Of a DNA stretch of 64,000 nt, positions 25,158 through 35,864 are shown piece after piece. This DNA is from Microbotryum silenes-acaulis. Its lineage: Eukaryota; Basidiomycota; Microbotryomycetes; Microbotryales; Microbotryaceae. Location: the NCBI GenBank assembly GCA_003665825.1, contig QPFY01000003.1:1736001-1800000 (forward strand). The letters run 5' to 3'. Position 1 is the first letter of the stretch. Each line of letters opens with the position of its first letter. The notes under the pieces are model-generated. The model worked only from the letters and a program-made list of their open reading frames with translations. It was not told where the DNA came from and did not search any database. The translations under genes were made by a program, and so were the position numbers.

Positions 25158-28100
25158 TCATGCCTTCACCATCTCGACCTTGGTAAGCAAGCCTCTCCCA
25201 AGTCGTTCAATCTGCCTCAGCATATTCGCCTTGTCCAACTCGACCTTGGGCTTGGATGTATCGGACCCATCCTTGATCACGAGAGGTTTGAGAGGTACGC
25301 CGAGGCCGACTTTGAAACTTTTGGGTGCGACGATGGAAGGGTTCCAGATTCCTCCGATTGTTGGTTCGGAAGGGGAGTGAAATAGCTTGAAGATACCAGG
25401 GAAATGAAGCTGGGAAAGCATCGTATTCGTCAGGACCAGAATGTTCTGACGGGTTGTCCCGTCGCGCGACTCACCTCGAGTTCCCTAACGAAGTCAGTAA
25501 CAGGGTCAAAACCAAGTCGGATCGTCGAATCGTCTTCATCCTCATCATGAACATGGCTCATGACTGATCCCGCGAGGATCGAACCCTTTGCCTTAGACCA
25601 CGACAAGGCCTTGACCTCGGGTGCGATCGATTGGAAATGCCAGGGGTTGACTGACGAGTCGATGTGGAGCAAGAAGTCGTAGTCTTGCAAGGGCGGGAGG
25701 AAAAGCGTCTGCGGATACGAGCGGGTGCTGGGGGTCAGCATTCGATTCCTATGCTCGCATCGCCGCGTCCGTCTCACTAACCTCGATGACGAGCACATCG
25801 TTCAGCACACCCTCGTGCATCGTCTGCAGCGTCGCCTTGGCCAGACCCTTGACTCTCGCCGCAACAAGTTTACCCATACCCTGACCCCAGACCTTGCCCG
25901 TCAGATCCTCCTCCGTCGCGATAACCCACGCATGCTCGTCCCTGCCTAGATCGACGACTCGGTTCGCTTCAAAAAGTGCTTTGACTTTGACGGCTTCGGC
26001 GGGAGGGAAGTACGGTCTTCGTTGCGACGTCGTTGCGAGTTGAAAGGTGTATAAAGGGACGCAGAGGGGCTCGTCTTTCCATTTCCATTCCGAAAGGAGG
26101 GTCATGACCCTTGCAAAACCCGCGGACGAGCTTTGCGGGGCTTCAAAGGGGGACGCAGCATCGATGAAGACGCTCGCGGAGAGCAACTCGAGTAGCTCGG
26201 GTGCGATGTAATGCGACAAGAGGTGGGTCGAGCACCATCGCTTGACGAGACGGACCGTCGGTGAGTAGGAAGGGAAATGGTGCTGTAGTGTCGAGATGGC
26301 GGCGTGGTGTCGTGGCGAATGGACGAACCGATCCTCGTACGCGAGGAGCAAGGGTTCCTTGATCGACAAATCACCCATCTTGGCTTGACGTTCCTTCAAG
26401 AGCAGCAACGATCGATCGTAGTGTATCCGAGCTCTGAAAGCATGTCCCGCGGCGGTGAGGATCTCAAGCGAAACGTTGTCGTCCATGGGTCGAGCACCAG
26501 TATCGAATACGACGTTCGTCATGAGCACCGCACGCGTCTGTTCGAGTTGTTCGCCGATCTTGGTCAAAAACGCAGCTTTGATCTTTTGGATCCCTTCGAG
26601 GTCATCGGGCCATCGACCAGAGCTCTCGAGAGTCAGGTGGATATCGTGAAGTTCGATGTAGCGCGTCGAGGCTGGGGTTTGCTCAAAGTCCTTGAGTCGT
26701 CGTGAGGAAGGGACAAAGACCGACGAGTAGCGCAAGCCCGGCGAGGACGGCTGCACCGATGCGATTCCGAGCGGTAGCTCGGGCAACTCTTTGAGTTCCT
26801 TGGACAAGTCATCGAATGCGCCAATCAAACTGGAGAAGCCTTTTCCCGTCGCGACCGCGTCTTCGAGGTAGAGTGCCCTGCGCAACGCCTCTGGCTCAAC
26901 CAGCAGATGGTCCATCGGCCCCGCGAAAACTTTGGCTTCCAGGCCATGACGGTGTCGCACGATGTATTCGATGATGCGACCGACGACCTTGTTGCGTTGA
27001 GAGCCCAAACCTTGCTTGCTCGGTTCGTCCCACACGACGGACTCGACGATCGCACCGTCCTTGAAGCGGCGCAATTCGGCTTTGGGGCCCCAGAAGGCCG
27101 CGAATTCTGCACAGCCGACCTCGTCTTCTGCCGAAGGCCCTTGGTCGACGAGACGACCCGACTCGGTAGCATCGAGAAGGAAACCCAAGTCAATCGAAAC
27201 GGTCTTGGGGGAACCTGTCGCTCCCTTGACGGGTACTGTACGTGGTGCAGTCCTCATCAGCTGGAACGCCTTGGCCCTGTTTCCAAGCGCTCGCGAAAGC
27301 GTGGCCGAGATCGACGTGACCAAATGTGACAGGCCATCTACGTGATCGAGGGCATCCGCATCGTCGGGCTTGGCCAGCCTCGACGATGGGACGACGATCC
27401 GGGCCAAGTTGTCGAAGCGCGCCACAGGCCGTATCGGTCGAACGAAGGCCGTGTCGAATTTTTTCTCGTCCTCGCCGGGGGTCAGCAAGAGCAATATTGT
27501 CGTTTTGGCGTCTTGCTTGAGCTGATCGATCAAAAGAGATGCATTATTAGCGGACGAGATCGTAGCACATAGATCAGCCTCTGCGCTGGAGACTCACCAT
27601 CTCCAGCATCGACAACTCGATCCCAGCAGCGAGGTTCACCGTCCCCGTCGGGTCGACGAACAACGCCCTCCCTTTGAAAGCATTCCTCCATTGCTCCTTG
27701 TCGTACAATGCATCACCTTCAGCCCTGAACCAAATCCCATCAAGCCAGTTGATACCGGCGAGCCATTCCATGACTTTGCGCCACATCGCCCAGGCGTCGC
27801 CGCCTGTCGACAGGGTCGAAGGGTCGGTCGCTCGTCTTGTGCTTCCCCACCCGAGCGTTCGAGCGACACACCATGCCCAGAACTCAGAGGTGAATCCGAG
27901 CGAAGTGCCGTAGGATCTTTTCTGCGCCCATGCCTGGAGGAGCCGGACCGCGGAGGGGTACGACGAGTGAGAGCTGGCCAGTGCGTGGTGGTACTTGAGA
28001 TGGGCGGTCAAGACGGATAGGGAGGAGAGGTGGAGAGCTGTCGTGTGCAGGGGTGTGGCGGGGAAGGTGATGGTCGAGCTCGATGATTCGGGTGCATCCG

Positions 28101-29271
28101 CAGTGGCGGGTCGAACGACGTTGCTGGTCGGCGAGAGCTTCGAGTGCGCGATGGCCTCGCCCGGCCAGACGATTCGGATGCGCAGCAATGCGCCTCGAAC
28201 AGTCGACAGGCCACTCCTCTCCGTCCCCTTTACGAGAGCGGACCTAAGTTCGAGCGCGTAGCCCTGTGCACCGCCCAGCGGAACGTAGGAACAACTAATC
28301 GGCCCAAGAGACTCGGGAAGAGAGCTCGCGAGCACGACGAGGTAATGGCTTGACTTGATGACGAAACGTGGCGAGAGATAGTCGCGAGGTTCCATCGAAG
28401 TCTGCGACAAAGACCCCTTTGTCAGCTCGGCGGAGACGGCAAAAGAAGATTCAGTACTCACCTCGGGCATCCCCACAGCCATCTCGACTACATACTCGCC
28501 ATCGACCTTGGATGCTCCACCCCAGGCCCAGCTCCCCACGATGCGCACATCCTCAGCTCTCGGTGGTGCCCAGGCAAAATCGATTTTGCTCCACTTGCCG
28601 TCCACGCCTTCGACAGGTGGTATGTTCCACCCTCGTCGCTTGAGACTCTCGAGACTGGCAGGTTTCTTGGACGACAGGGCGACAAAGTGCGAATGGATTG
28701 ACTTGAGCAGTGGCTGCAAGGGCGAACTCGGAGCGGCAGGTGGGGTGAGAGTTGCGAGGACTGAATTGACTTGGGTCGAGATGAGGTTCGAGATGGGTGA
28801 TGCGGTCAATTCGGCAAAAGCGAGAGCGCGCAGTTCGGATGCGGTGAGAGCTTTCGGGCCTTTGGAGTTGCGAGCTTTCCGAGTCGTTGCTGGAGCCGAA
28901 GTAGTTGCCAAGGAGGTCGGGACCGTGCTCCATCCTTCGCCGTCCTCGTCGCCGTCGTCCTCATCGTCATCAGGATCGTCTTCAGAATCATCATCAAGCG
29001 GCGCCTTGTCGAGATCGGCATATAGATCCTGAGCATCATCATTCATCATGTCGTCCTCGTCGTCGTCGTTATCCTCGTCGTCTTGGTCGTCGTCCTCGTC
29101 TTCATCGTCGTCCTGATCGTCGTCGGAGCCAGCAACGTCGCTCGAGACTGAAGGTCGGGGGAGGATCTCCCTCGAAGCGACCTCGCTGTTAGTCTTGACT
29201 TTCTTGTTCCCAAGAGCTGCCGTCGGTTTATCGACTGCTCGATGTGTGGTGGTGGCTTTCCGTTTAGCCAT
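25158..29271 (-). CDS. UTP22: U3 snoRNP / small-subunit processome protein Utp22 (Nrap)
   Basis: Structural SSU-processome component needed for 18S rRNA maturation in the nucleolus. Five exons, 28462-29271, 27598-28401, 25782-27521, 25475-25708 and 25158-25409, are all phase 0 and sum to 3840 nt, 1279 aa. The start MAKRKATTTHRAVDKPTAA is basic and nucleolar in type, followed by an acidic Asp/Glu tract (about residues 50-110). Nrap-family blocks include WNIPPVEGVDGKWSKIDFAW, VRIVGSWAWGGASKVDG, PRDYLSPRFVIKSSHYLVVL, LQHHFPSYSPTVRLVKRW and the C-terminal FKLFHSP...GGIWNPSIVAP. The first intron (28402-28461) is 60 nt, keeps frame and has no stop, so its retention would only add 20 residues. Divergent to the DUF2461 gene, with 244 bp between starts. 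Confidence 0.92.
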
Positions 29272-29515
29272 GACGATCGTGAAGGCTGGGCGGTGCAGTG
29301 GGATACGCCAGAGTTCCAAGCTGATCGAAGCCGGGTGTGTCTGTCGGTTGCGAAGGGCGCCATCGCCTGCCATCGCGCTGCGGAGCGACACCGGACGGCG
29401 CCGGGCCGCGTGCCCAGTCGCGCGCCAGTGTCGCGCCTCGGCCCCACTCTCTCTACAAGCTGCCGTGCCCGATCGTCAACTACAGCCCAGCACACAGCGC
29501 ACGCGTCATCCCATC
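29272..29515. promoter_or_regulatory. Shared divergent promoter of UTP22 and the DUF2461 gene
   Basis: The 244 bp between the two start codons must serve both genes. It is GC-rich without an obvious TATA box. Coordinated expression is possible, but I infer it only from spacing. Confidence 0.45.
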
Positions 29516-29729
29516 ATGGCCGCCGCCACACCTCGTCGGTCCTCGACCTCCTCAGCCAAATCCAAAGCAGCACCCGTCAAGACTAAGACGACTCCGACAC
29601 GCAACGCCTCGGTTAGAGCCAAGGCCGTACCGAAGAAAGCCAGTACCGCGGGCAAGGGCAAGGGCAAGGGCAAGGGCCGGAAACGTCTCGACTCTCGGGA
29701 GCTCGATGAACCGACCGAGACGGAGAGCG

Positions 29730-29760
<31 letters not shown>

Positions 29761-31169
29761 AGAAGAAGAAGATGATGGGTCTGATTTCGCTGGGGAGGAC
29801 TCGCAGCAATCGTCACTTAGCGCTGCAGGCGACTCGGATCGAGGGGACAGCGATGACGATGATGAGGACGAGGACGAAGAGTCCGAGGACGATGCCGCGA
29901 ATGGCAAGAAGCGACGCAAGAGTGGGGGTGGTTCAGCTAGCAAAAAGAACAAGAAGAACGGGAAGGGTGGCGATGAACTCAATCTGCGTGTCATCAAGAA
30001 GCAAAAGGCCATTCCCGGACCAACGGAGAATCGTGAGTCGTCGCCGGGCCGCCACCCCTCCCCCACTCGACCGCAATTTGACATCACACCCCCGCGCGAC
30101 ATGCCCGGACTGACATTCCTACCTTTCTCGCTCGTCGCATAGCCGAGACGCACATCGTCTTGCCCTCAACGATGGATTTCCTCACTCGACTCAAAGAGAA
30201 CAACGATCGGGATTGGTTCAAGGCAAGAGGTGCGCTCTTTCGCATCGGCTGAGGCTCCACGCATCGGGGCCGACAATTGAATTTCAGTACCGGTGCCCTG
30301 GCAGATGCGCAATACAGACATGCACTCAAAAACGTAGGTCATCTCTAGAGTGATTCTCCATGATTTCATTGCCTCACTCTTGGCACGTGCTGCCACAGAT
30401 TCAATCCTTATGCCAAGCCTGGGTCCCGCGAGCAGCGCAAGCAGACTGGTCCTTGCCCGAAATGCCCGTCAAGGACCTCATGCAACGCATCCATCGCGAT
30501 GTCCGCTTCAGCAAGAGCAAGATCCCCTACCGCACCTGCCTCGCCTTCAGCCACAGTCGCACGGGTCGCAAAGGACCGTTCGCGATCTACTACCTCCAGA
30601 TCAGCCCGCATGGTCAATCCCTACTCGCAGGTGGGCTGTGGGCCCCCGATGGCGATCAAGTCAAGATGGTCCGCAACGGCGTACTGCGCGACGCGGCGCC
30701 TTTGCGAAAGATCCTCAACGATCCCAAGTTCATCAAGTACTTTGGCAAACCCGATCACAAGTCCGGCAAGCGGACGAGCATCTACGGTCATGAGGACCAG
30801 CTGAAGAACTGCCCCAAGATGGAGGGCGTGACCAAAGATCATCCCGAGATTGATTTGCTCAAGTTGAGGTCCAATGCGGTGACGCATTATTTTACGGACG
30901 ATGAGGTACTAACTGAGGGATTTTTGGACAAAGTCATTAATATCATGGAGGTGATGGCGCCTTTCGTTCAGTTGCTCAATGATGTGAGTGAAGTGAATTT
31001 CCCTCTTGCGCGTTTATGAGCGCCGACGTGTGCATTCCCTAATTGTCCTTCATCACAGTGGCTTGTCCCCCCTCCCTCGGACGACGAAGATCAAGATCAA
31101 GATCAAGGCAACAATGATGACGAGGAAGAGGAGGAAAAAGAGGAGAAAGAAGACGAGGACGAAGAATGA
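29516..31169 (+). CDS. DUF2461-domain protein with charged N- and C-terminal tails
   Basis: Exons 29516-30032, 30143-30229, 30304-30332 (29 nt), 30399-30983 and 31059-31169, 442 aa, all in frame. Residues 1-170 are disordered: Ser/Thr/Lys-rich, then four Lys-Gly pairs, a long Asp/Glu run and a Lys-rich block. The DUF2461 (TIGR02453) domain follows: TMDFLTRLKENNDRDWFKAR, DAQYRHALKN, AAQADWSLPEMPVKDLMQRI, HRDVRFSKSKIPYRT, GPFAIYYLQISPHG, GGLWAPDGDQV and DPKFIKYFG. A last exon adds an acidic tail rich in Glu and Asp. The domain's biochemical role is unknown. The flanking charged tails suggest a nuclear, perhaps chromatin- or nucleolus-linked protein, which is inference. Confidence 0.88.
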
Positions 31170-31369
31170 TCGCTCTTAACTCGTCGGCGCTCCTCGCCGG
31201 CAGTTCTCTTTTGGGATTTCTGGAGCAATTCTCGAGAAAGTATTCTATTCTATGATGATATCAAAGTAATGAAGGTGCTGTGCAGCTTGGTGACCTCGTC
31301 CTCATGATGTCGCCCATGTCGAGCGCGAGTGCCCAAGCCGACTTACGCCAGGCGCGCCCGCGGGGAGCT

Positions 31370-31490
31370 CGCATACGTGTGCATACGTGTGCATGCATGT
31401 GCACATTGGTGCATACCCACGTGTACTCGTATTTCTCTCAGTTAAACGTCTCTGCACGACATTGCATAGCTATGCGCCTTCATGCACGCT
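31370..31490. repeat. 10-bp-phased TGCA array, left clusters
   Basis: TGCA starts at 31380, 31390, 31400 and 31410 (preceded by CGCA at 31370), then at 31453, 31463 and 31483 with TGCG at 31473. The units are degenerate decamers with consensus RTGCAY. Exact 10-bp spacing places every copy on the same face of the helix. Confidence 0.85.
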
Positions 31491-31816
31491 CGATCGAATC
31501 AACCTGCCGCTTGAACCTGCTTCATTGCAAAATCCCTTCCTTCGCCCACCGCCGAGTGCACGTCGATTCGAGGCGGAGTAGGAGCAGGGCGAGGACCACA
31601 ATCCACGAGGATTGATTGTTGGGATAGTACCCGGTATGAAGAAGCAGCGACAGAGTGCGGATACCGCAGGAACGTACGTGCAAGCCTGGGGGCACTCATA
31701 TGAATCGATTGAAGCCTCGGAGGCTCAGGCTCCGGGCGGACAAACACCTTCGGAGCAGGCTAAGATGAAGTTGGATTCAGTCCATACTCGTGTAGAGCCC
31801 TACGCCACACTCTGAA

Positions 31817-31994
31817 TGCACACGTGTGCACATCGATGCATAGCGATGTACCCCTATGTACCGGCGTGCAGTCTCGGCGCCGTCGTCTGCGAACCATTCG
31901 AACCACCGTGGATCGAGCGCGAGACACTCGGATCCGGTTCCCAGCGCATGCACCCCCGTGCATGACAGTGCATGATAATGCACATCCGTGCAAT
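31817..31994. repeat. 10-bp-phased TGCA array, right clusters
   Basis: TGCA starts at 31817, 31827, 31837 and 31867, with TGTA at 31847 and 31857. A second run is at 31949, 31959, 31969, 31979 and 31989. Spacing is exactly 10 bp within each run. The variable six bases differ between units, so this is an old or functionally constrained array and not a fresh microsatellite. Confidence 0.85.
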
Positions 31995-32095
31995 TAAATG
32001 AGGTGAACCATGAGAGTCACACCCCCAAACATGCATGCGCACGCACAAGCATGGTGTACTCGAAAAAAATCGAGTTACTAATTGTGCAGGCCATC

Positions 32096-32239
32096 AGCAA
32101 CTTTGCCACTCGCGCTTAGTGCAATTTAGCGCACCGGAGATTATAGAAAACGAGCTAAATTTCACAAAAAGTGCGCTTTTGGCACTAAAGTGCGCTAAAT
32201 TGCACTAAATTGCACTAAAGCGCGAGTGGCAAAGTTGCT
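32096..32239. mobile_element. 144-bp MITE-like inverted-repeat element
   Basis: The left end AGCAACTTTGCCACTCGCGC is repeated, reverse-complemented, at the right end (32218-32239). Homology continues inward through AGTGCAATTTAG with one inserted base and a duplicated 10-bp unit on the right. Just outside, the ends extend as CATC/CATT with one mismatch. No coding capacity exists and no clear target-site duplication is visible. Size and structure fit a miniature inverted-repeat transposable element or a solo hairpin element. The superfamily is unknown. Confidence 0.65.
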
Positions 32240-32592
32240 AATGAGCCCGTGACCGATTTTCTCCCAAGCAGCTGATGTACCTCCGAGTATGAGAACGCCT
32301 ACTTGATATGGTTTCCTTTTCTTGTACACAGCAATTACTCTTCATTTTGTCTTCCGTTGACCCGCCTCGTCGCTCGTCGGAGCTCTCGAGTTACGGTGAG
32401 CCCCGCACCGCAACCTACTCCGAGTCCGTTTCGGAGTTCGCAGTAAATCGCGGTGGAAGCGAGGTCGTCACAGCGCCTGGGATTTGCCTCCGACTCTGCG
32501 CGACAGCCGGGAACACTCGCTCTCGCCCGCTCGGTCTCGCGCCTTTGGCGTATCCTTTCCCACTCCCAACGAACAAGCAAGAACCTACGTAC

Positions 32593-33348
32593 ATGTCCCC
32601 TTCCGTGGAAGGTCTCAACATCCACCCTTACCTCCTCTTACCAGGGGATTCGAAACGACTGGCCACGCTCCTCGAGTCCTTAATCAGAAGCTCCACCTCA
32701 TCCGCTCCCACGTCCACCTCAACCAGCCCAACCGAAACCACCACCACCAGCCCCTCCTCACCCCCTTCTCCCGAACTCAAGCTCTATTCCGACATCCTCT
32801 ACGCGAACCACCATTCCCTCGGCCTGTCCCTCTCCTACAAACCCAGTTCCAAAACCTCCAAACTGCCCAAATTAATCGACGAGATCAACTGGGCCAAACT
32901 CAAGTTGGTCGGAGTGGATGTGTACAACCCTGAAACGTGGAAGGGTCAGGAATCGAAGGGAACTGGGGATAAGAAGAAGATAGAGTATAGGCCGTTTCCG
33001 CGATACCCGATCGTCATTTCGGTACCTGCTTCAGCGGTGGCCGACGCGCCCACTTCCACCACCACCACCACCACCTCGGGCCCATCCAGCCCTACCACCT
33101 TCCTCGTCCATCCCAGAACTCAAGCCCACGAATTCACCTCTTCCTTAGGCGAACCCGATCGAAAAGGAGGAGGAGCAGGCTCGATGGGGATTTGGTGCGA
33201 ATGGACTCAATCGGGAGTGATGGTCGAATTTGCTAGTGCTGGATTGGAGGCTTGGGATAAGGGGAGGAATGCGAGGTGGATGGTGCTTAATTTGTTTGAG
33301 AGGGGCGATGAGGTGGTCGTGGAGGGTGCAGAGGGGAAGGACCGGTGA
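32593..33348 (+). CDS. Conserved-looking hypothetical protein
   Basis: A single open frame gives 251 aa from ATG 32593 (MSPSVEGLNIHPYLLLPGD). The frame is open further upstream, but the composition there looks non-coding. A Thr/Ser-rich linker follows, then SDILYANHHSLGLSLSYKP, KLIDEINWAKLKLVGVDVYN, a proline/basic patch and a second Thr run. The C-terminal domain has GSMGIWCEWTQSGVMVEF and ARWMVLNLFERGDEV. I recall similar unnamed fungal proteins with a HxLGLSLS...IDxYN pattern but cannot assign a function. No signal peptide or membrane segment is seen. Confidence 0.55.
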   Translation: MSPSVEGLNIHPYLLLPGDSKRLATLLESLIRSSTSSAPTSTSTSPTETTTTSPSSPPSPELKLYSDILYANHHSLGLSLSYKPSSKTSKLPKLIDEINWAKLKLVGVDVYNPETWKGQESKGTGDKKKIEYRPFPRYPIVISVPASAVADAPTSTTTTTTSGPSSPTTFLVHPRTQAHEFTSSLGEPDRKGGGAGSMGIWCEWTQSGVMVEFASAGLEAWDKGRNARWMVLNLFERGDEVVVEGAEGKDR

Positions 33349-33463
33349 GGGATTAGATCGGATGTCACGTGATGGAACGGACGGTCACGTGATGGGATTA
33401 TGCACGAGCGAGTGGTGTAATGATATCAACAAGTGGACGGGGAATGTAACAAAAGAAAGAACG

Positions 33464-35864
33464 CTATACAGACTCGTCGTCGATCTCGATCTCATCGACC
33501 ATCCTCGCCATCACCTCTTCCTGATCCTGCCCTACTACCGGCACCTCCTCCCCCACATCCCCATCCACCTCCACCTCTGCTTCGTCCACCTCCCAATCAC
33601 CTTCCTCGAATGCAACGACCTCCCCATCCTCCTCCCATAAGAACCACTCCCCCTCCCCTTCAGCCTCTCTGTCATTCACTTCCTCAACAGTAGGCCACCC
33701 CATTCCATCGAATTTCAAAACCCCACCTTTGATCCCCCACTTTTGCAGCACCTCGTTCTCTCCATCATCCAATGTCGCGTCCAAAGTCGCGTCTCGACCG
33801 ATAAGGGTGAGATGATCTTCGGATGTGAGGGGGGGTATGTCGTTGAATATCTGACGAGCGGCGACGACGGAGAGGAGATAGGTTGGTGGGTCTGATGGGA
33901 GGTAGCGCGTTTGGGAATTGAGGATCGCTTCGATCGAGCCGTATTTTCTGAGAGGGGTGGGGCACCGTTACTATGGGTTCAGCGGGAAGTCTCGCTTCGT
34001 ATGGTAAGGGAATGGCTTGAACTCGCCTGATCAGTTCGAGCGCTCTTGCCGGTCCCAACCTGTCCAAGGAACGCCGCAGAAATGACGCCAAGACCCGTCA
34101 GAGAACGCTCTGACACCGTGCCACGCTGCCTCCCTCCACAACTCACTGGGGTATCCTCTCCGTAAAATCGCTACCACACAATAGCGCGAAATCAATCATC
34201 TCCTCCCTACTCAGTCCCAAACCCTCTCTCGCTTTCTCAGCGTCCCAAACACTCATACCCTTACTGCTCGCGACGTCCCCATCCCCGTCCGTATTTGCAG
34301 GATTCTGTCCTGCTGAATTGACCCTCCGCAATAAAGGGGCTTGGTATACAATGACGTCGGTGTCTTCGGAGATGACGAGAGATGCGATGCGGGCGTGGTA
34401 TAGCGAGGCGCACAGAGCTTCGGCTTCGTACGGTGAGGTCGGGGAGGGTTTGAGATAGGGGATCCCGAGGGAACGGATTAGGTCCTGGCATGTTCAAACC
34501 ATGGCGTTGGATTATCAGTCGTGATGCTAGTCTCGTTTGAGTATCCAGAGCAAAAGCACTGACCAACACATCCTCTGAAGCCTGCCAAGGTACGGCCTCT
34601 GCGCGAGTCCGATGCGACCGCTCCAACTCGTTGCTCTGCCTCAAGATTGACTCCAGCACGTCCGTATCGACGCCCGTCGAACGGTGCGGCAGTACTTCTT
34701 CATCGACGACGTCGAAGTCTTCCGCTTTACGCTCTTCGACCAGTATCGAATCGTACCACCTCCTCTCGGCCTCGGTGACGAGTGTCTGGTTCTTGGAGTA
34801 GAGCGTGTTGGTCGCGTCGGCTTGAAAGCGCGCATGCAACTCGGCCAAGGAGAGCACGGTCGTGAGGACCGCATCGGGAAGGGGTGGGGGTGGGGTTCTG
34901 AGTAGTGTTGATGGATGGTCGGATATTGAATGAGCTGCCGACTCTAGAGTACCGGTTGAAAGGGGATCGGAAGCCGCCGAGTCCGACACTGAAGAAGATT
35001 CTTCTTCCTCTTCGAACTCGACGTCGTCTTCCTGTGGGAGCTCGACGTCATCTTCCTGAGCGTCGACGACAGTCTTCTCAGCCTCTGCCTGGACCGTCTC
35101 CCAGAGGGGTGGGGGTGGGGTCACAAGAATAGCTGATAGGGGTTCGGCCGTTGGCCGTGGCCGCTCCAAAGTCCCAGTTGAGAGCGGATCGGAAGCCGAG
35201 TCCGACACCCAAGCAGCTTGCTCCGTCACGACAACTCGTCCCTCCGCAACCCCCTTCAACACGGTCTCCCTGAACCTCTTCCTAATCTCTTGCCAGTCCC
35301 GCTCCCCAACACTCCTCCACCCTTCCAACGTCTCCCTCAACCTCTCCCCTCGATTCCACTCGACCCCACTCCTCCCCTTTTGCAACTCCCTCGCTTCGAG
35401 ACGGCGTTTATTCTCGTTCGCTTTGGCGGCTAACCTCGTCGGACCATCAAACACGACGATAGGTTTGATCCCAGCTTTAGATAGAGCGCGAAGAAATGTG
35501 TACCATCCTTGAACGATGCGCGTACGAGAGATGGTGTTGGCGTCGGAGGTGGAAGGGGAGGATTGGGAAGGATGGGCTTGGGTCGGGCGGGAGAAGTGCA
35601 ACTTGCTGGTGAGGACCGAGGCGTCGATCGCTACCGTTTGACCTTGGAGACGCGAGAGGGAGCGCAGGGGCGTGATGGCTTGCGGAGCATGTTTGGTAAG
35701 GGTCGTGGCGAGGTCTTTGATGCCCCTGGTGGATGAGGGGAGGGGAGAGAATGTCAGTGGGAGGCGAGTGGTCGAGGTTGGGTCCCCAGGACGGGCCAAA
35801 TCAAGTGGGAATCCCAGCGCGCGATAGGAGGAGGTGCGTTGACATGGGTACAGTGGACTGACAT
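33464..35864 (-). CDS. FEN1/XPG-family structure-specific nuclease
   Basis: Metal-dependent 5' nuclease fold. The start codon appears split by an intron: AT at 35864-35863, intron GTCAGT...CACCAG, then G at 35725, giving MGIKDLATTLTKHAP as in FEN1-type enzymes. The XPG-N region has TVAIDASVLTSKLHF and GIKPIVVFDGP. A long inserted spacer (about 200 residues) is Asp/Glu-rich and contains a duplicated SDxASDPLSTGTLE...TPPPPL segment. The XPG-I part follows (YEAEALCASLYHARIASLVI, SEDTDVIVY, FALLCGSDFTERIP), then a helix-hairpin segment (DRLGPARALELIRR, SIEAIL) and an acidic C-terminus. The usual acidic metal ligands (D in VAIDAS and FDGP; E, E, D, D, D later) are all visible. Whether it is a second FEN1 paralogue or a mitochondrial form is unknown. 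Confidence 0.8.

Larger units (their letters stand above)
31170..32590. other. Long gene-free interval with phased repeats and a hairpin element
   Basis: No gene is supported between the DUF2461 gene and the hypothetical gene at 32593. It holds four clusters of TGCA at 10-bp spacing and a compact inverted-repeat element (listed separately), plus a small hairpin, ACTCGA and TCGAGT around an A-only loop, at about 32058-32075. Short open frames in the TGCA clusters are by-products of the repeats. Confidence 0.6.

Noticed and set aside
25575..25600. Minus-strand GGGTTCGATCC resembling a tRNA B box
   Set aside because: It is inside a UTP22 exon, where it encodes a Lys-Gly-Ser segment in frame. 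No A box or acceptor stem is found around it.
29731..29775. GAC/GAA trinucleotide run
   Set aside because: It encodes the in-frame acidic tract of the DUF2461 protein, so it is explained as coding low-complexity and not an independent satellite.
30350..30398. Reading DFIASLLARAATD that looked like a DUF2461 exon
   Set aside because: It cannot join either neighbour in frame. A 66-nt GTAGGT...CACAG intron (30333-30398) removes it and links HALKN to IQSLCQAW perfectly.
31777..31983. Small minus-strand frame rich in Cys and His (MHYHALSC...) in the TGCA arrays
   Set aside because: The His/Cys pattern is produced by the 10-bp TGCA repeat read in codons; there is no finger spacing or splice support.
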